Source of the DNA: JABCPE02 sp963530895
GTDB taxonomy: Bacteria > Bacteroidota > Bacteroidia > Flavobacteriales > Weeksellaceae
Length of the DNA stretch: 7,045 bases
NCBI GenBank assembly: GCA_963530895.1
Contig: CAUSFO010000074.1
Location: 1-7,045 of the forward strand
Direction: 5' to 3'
Below, piece after piece: positions 5,610 to 7,045 of this stretch (its first letter is position 1; every line of letters begins with the position of its first letter). A program made the translations under genes and the position numbers. The notes beneath the pieces are model-generated. The model saw nothing but the letters and a program-made list of their open reading frames with translations. It had not been told where the DNA came from and did no database searches.

Positions 5610-6626
5610 ATGCATCTATCCACCGCAAAAACTTTTTTTGAGAAATTCACAGGCTCTCCTGTTGCTAATTTTCAGGTATTACAGCAGAGCGGCTCATCGA
5701 GAATCAATTTCATCGGAAAGTCTAATAATCAGGATTTTATCATCACTTACAACGAAAATATCGGAGAAAACGAGGCTTTTCTCTATCTTTCGGAAGAGTT
5801 TTCTTCATTAAAGCTAAATACGCCTAAAATCCTAGCAGTCAATGAAGAAAAAACGCTTTACATTCAAGAGTTTTTGGGTAAAAATACTTTGTCTGAAATC
5901 ATCTCTGCCGAAGGACACAGCGAAAGGGTAAAATCACTAGTAAAACAAACTTTGGAAAAACTATTCATCCTACAACAAAAAACCGAAGGAAAAATAGATT
6001 TTCGCAGAACTTTCGAATACGAAGCCTATGACAATCTGCCGATTACGCACGATTTGTATTATTTTAAAAATTTCATGGTGGATGTCTTGGAACTGCCTTA
6101 TCACAAAAGTTCTTTACTAAAAGAATTTCAAAATTTAACAGCTAAAATAGAAAATCTCTCTCCTAAAACAATCATGCTGAGAGATTTCCAATCGAGAAAT
6201 ATTTTAGTAAATGAAGAAAACAAAGTGTTTTTCATTGATTATCAATCGGCTATGTTAGGGCCTGCGGTCTATGATGTGGTTTCTTTTTTATTCCAAGCAA
6301 AAGCCAACTTCCCTGCCGAATGGAAAACAGAAATGCTGGATTTTTATTTCAGCCTTTGGGACAGCGAAACACAGCCTGCACTGAAAGAAGCTCTTCCCTA
6401 CTGCCAGCTTATCAGGTTCATGCAAGTGCTTGGCGCTTATGGTTTTAGAGGGCTTATTCAGCGGAAAGCGCATTTTCTGTCGAGCATCGGACAAGGAATA
6501 AAAAACCTAACTGATTTTTCTAAAAACTGGCAGGAAAACGCTACTTTCCCAGAGCTTTATTCAGTTATAGAAAAACTCAATGAACCAGACACTCAAAAGA
6601 AAATAAACGCTTTGATTTCTGGGTAA
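5610..6626 (+). CDS. APH-fold sugar kinase, AmgK-like (COG3178 type)
   Basis: This cytoplasmic aminoglycoside-phosphotransferase-fold kinase most resembles AmgK, the anomeric MurNAc/GlcNAc kinase of the peptidoglycan-recycling route in Pseudomonas. The glycine loop GSSRINFIGK is at 28-37. The catalytic loop is LRDFQSRNILV (190-200) with D192 as base and N197 as metal ligand. FIDYQSAMLGPAVYDVVSFL (208-227) holds metal ligand D210 and matches AmgK's D-F/Y-Q-x-A-x-x-GP-x-x-YD pattern. That GP-x-x-YD signature separates this group from antibiotic-modifying APH enzymes. Length from ATG 5610 is 338 residues, close to AmgK. It is divergent from ddl and followed 48 bp later by a RapZ C-terminal-domain gene, both of which favour amino-sugar or cell-wall substrates. 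A MurU-type nucleotidyltransferase would be the expected partner, but none is in the window. The exact sugar is inferred. Confidence 0.85.
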   Translation: MHLSTAKTFFEKFTGSPVANFQVLQQSGSSRINFIGKSNNQDFIITYNENIGENEAFLYLSEEFSSLKLNTPKILAVNEEKTLYIQEFLGKNTLSEIISAEGHSERVKSLVKQTLEKLFILQQKTEGKIDFRRTFEYEAYDNLPITHDLYYFKNFMVDVLELPYHKSSLLKEFQNLTAKIENLSPKTIMLRDFQSRNILVNEENKVFFIDYQSAMLGPAVYDVVSFLFQAKANFPAEWKTEMLDFYFSLWDSETQPALKEALPYCQLIRFMQVLGAYGFRGLIQRKAHFLSSIGQGIKNLTDFSKNWQENATFPELYSVIEKLNEPDTQKKINALISG

Positions 6627-6650
6627 AAATTCTTTTTATTTTAAGATTTG

Positions 6651-6658
6651 TAAATTTG
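6651..6658 (+). promoter_or_regulatory. Likely -7 element of the RapZ-domain gene
   Basis: TAAATTTG is a full match to TAnnTTTG in the 48-bp gap after the kinase, 16 bp before ATG 6675. It suggests the RapZ-domain gene can be transcribed separately from the kinase. No -33 TTTG is seen at the usual spacing, and there is no hairpin terminator in the gap, so read-through from the kinase is also likely. Confidence 0.45.
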
Positions 6659-6674
6659 CGAGAATTATTTCATT

Positions 6675-7045
6675 ATGCTACATATCGATATTTATAGTTT
6701 TTCTTACAAGAAAAGCGGAATTCCGAAGGACAACACAGACAATGGCGGCGGATTTGTTTTTGACTGCCGTGGAATCCTAAACCCAGGACGAATAGATGAA
6801 TACAAGCCTCAGACAGGAGCTGACTTGGCTGTGCAGGAATATTTGGAAGAAAAAACCCAAATGCCTGATTTCCTAAATTCAGTCAAATCCCTGATTTCCA
6901 TATCTGTGAACAACTATATAGAACGAGGATTTGAGCATCTTCAGATTTCATTTGGCTGCACCGGCGGACAGCACCGCTCGGTTTATTCAGCAATAAAAAT
7001 AGGAGAATTTTTACAACACAAATACGCTGATAAAGTAAGTGTAAA
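6675..7045 (+). CDS. Stand-alone RapZ C-terminal domain protein (3' end outside window)
   Basis: The 123 visible residues match only the C-terminal domain of RapZ (formerly YvcJ/YhbJ). In order: YSFSYKKSGIP (7-17) corresponds to RapZ SFGFKYGxP, FVFDCRGILNPGR (27-39) to VFDvRxLPNP, QTGAD (46-50) to the TGxD motif, and FGCTGGQHRSV (93-103) to the hallmark GCTGGxHRSV. In E. coli RapZ this domain binds glucosamine-6-phosphate and the small RNA GlmZ, while a separate N-terminal domain carries the Walker P-loop. Here the protein begins directly with the C-terminal domain at ATG 6675, so the P-loop domain is absent rather than cut off. The ORF is still open at 7045. GlmZ/GlmY are known only from enterobacteria, so any role here must differ; amino-sugar phosphate sensing is an inference supported by the neighbouring kinase. 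Confidence 0.88.
   Translation, partial: MLHIDIYSFSYKKSGIPKDNTDNGGGFVFDCRGILNPGRIDEYKPQTGADLAVQEYLEEKTQMPDFLNSVKSLISISVNNYIERGFEHLQISFGCTGGQHRSVYSAIKIGEFLQHKYADKVSV

Noticed and set aside
5610..6626. Kinase as an aminoglycoside-resistance enzyme
   Set aside because: The fold is shared, but the GP-x-x-YD signature and the RapZ-domain and ddl context fit the AmgK-like COG3178 group rather than antibiotic phosphotransferases.

Overview
The window is AT-rich and looks like the chromosome of a Flavobacteriia member, probably near Chryseobacterium, Riemerella or Elizabethkingia. Three signs support this. Promoter-like elements match the Bacteroidetes -7 consensus TAnnTTTG. Starts lack clear Shine-Dalgarno sequences. 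Signal peptides end in the Flavobacteriia-typical ...FSQ or ...SAQ. The lineage is inferred from style and not from a database match.

Layout. Positions 1-298 (+) hold two tiny ORFs of 43 and 35 codons, each encoding one membrane helix followed by a similar short tail. A hairpin at 321-351 can act as a terminator for both strands. From 5517 down to 360 (-) lies a compact run of eight genes: ddl (D-Ala-D-Ala ligase), two tandem paralogous secreted proteins (the first joined to ddl by an ATGA overlap), a 98-residue acidic protein of unknown function, coaD, a UPF0126/TRIC-like membrane protein, a short TatD-family hydrolase and trpS. Gaps are 11-87 bp, so this could be one long operon, with possible internal promoter or attenuation points before trpS and after coaD.

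A 92-bp divergent region (5518-5609) carries a -7 element on each strand. To the right (+) lie an APH-fold sugar kinase resembling AmgK/COG3178 (5610-6626) and a protein that is only the C-terminal domain of RapZ (6675 to the window edge, incomplete).

Most of the window is housekeeping: peptidoglycan precursor synthesis, CoA synthesis and tRNA charging. The parts worth a second look are three. The first is the AmgK-like kinase next to a stand-alone RapZ C-terminal domain, divergent from ddl, which suggests amino-sugar salvage or sensing tied to cell-wall synthesis. The second is the pair of secreted two-cysteine paralogs coupled to ddl. The third is the pair of related mini membrane proteins at the left edge. 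No rRNA, tRNA, CRISPR array or insertion sequence was seen.
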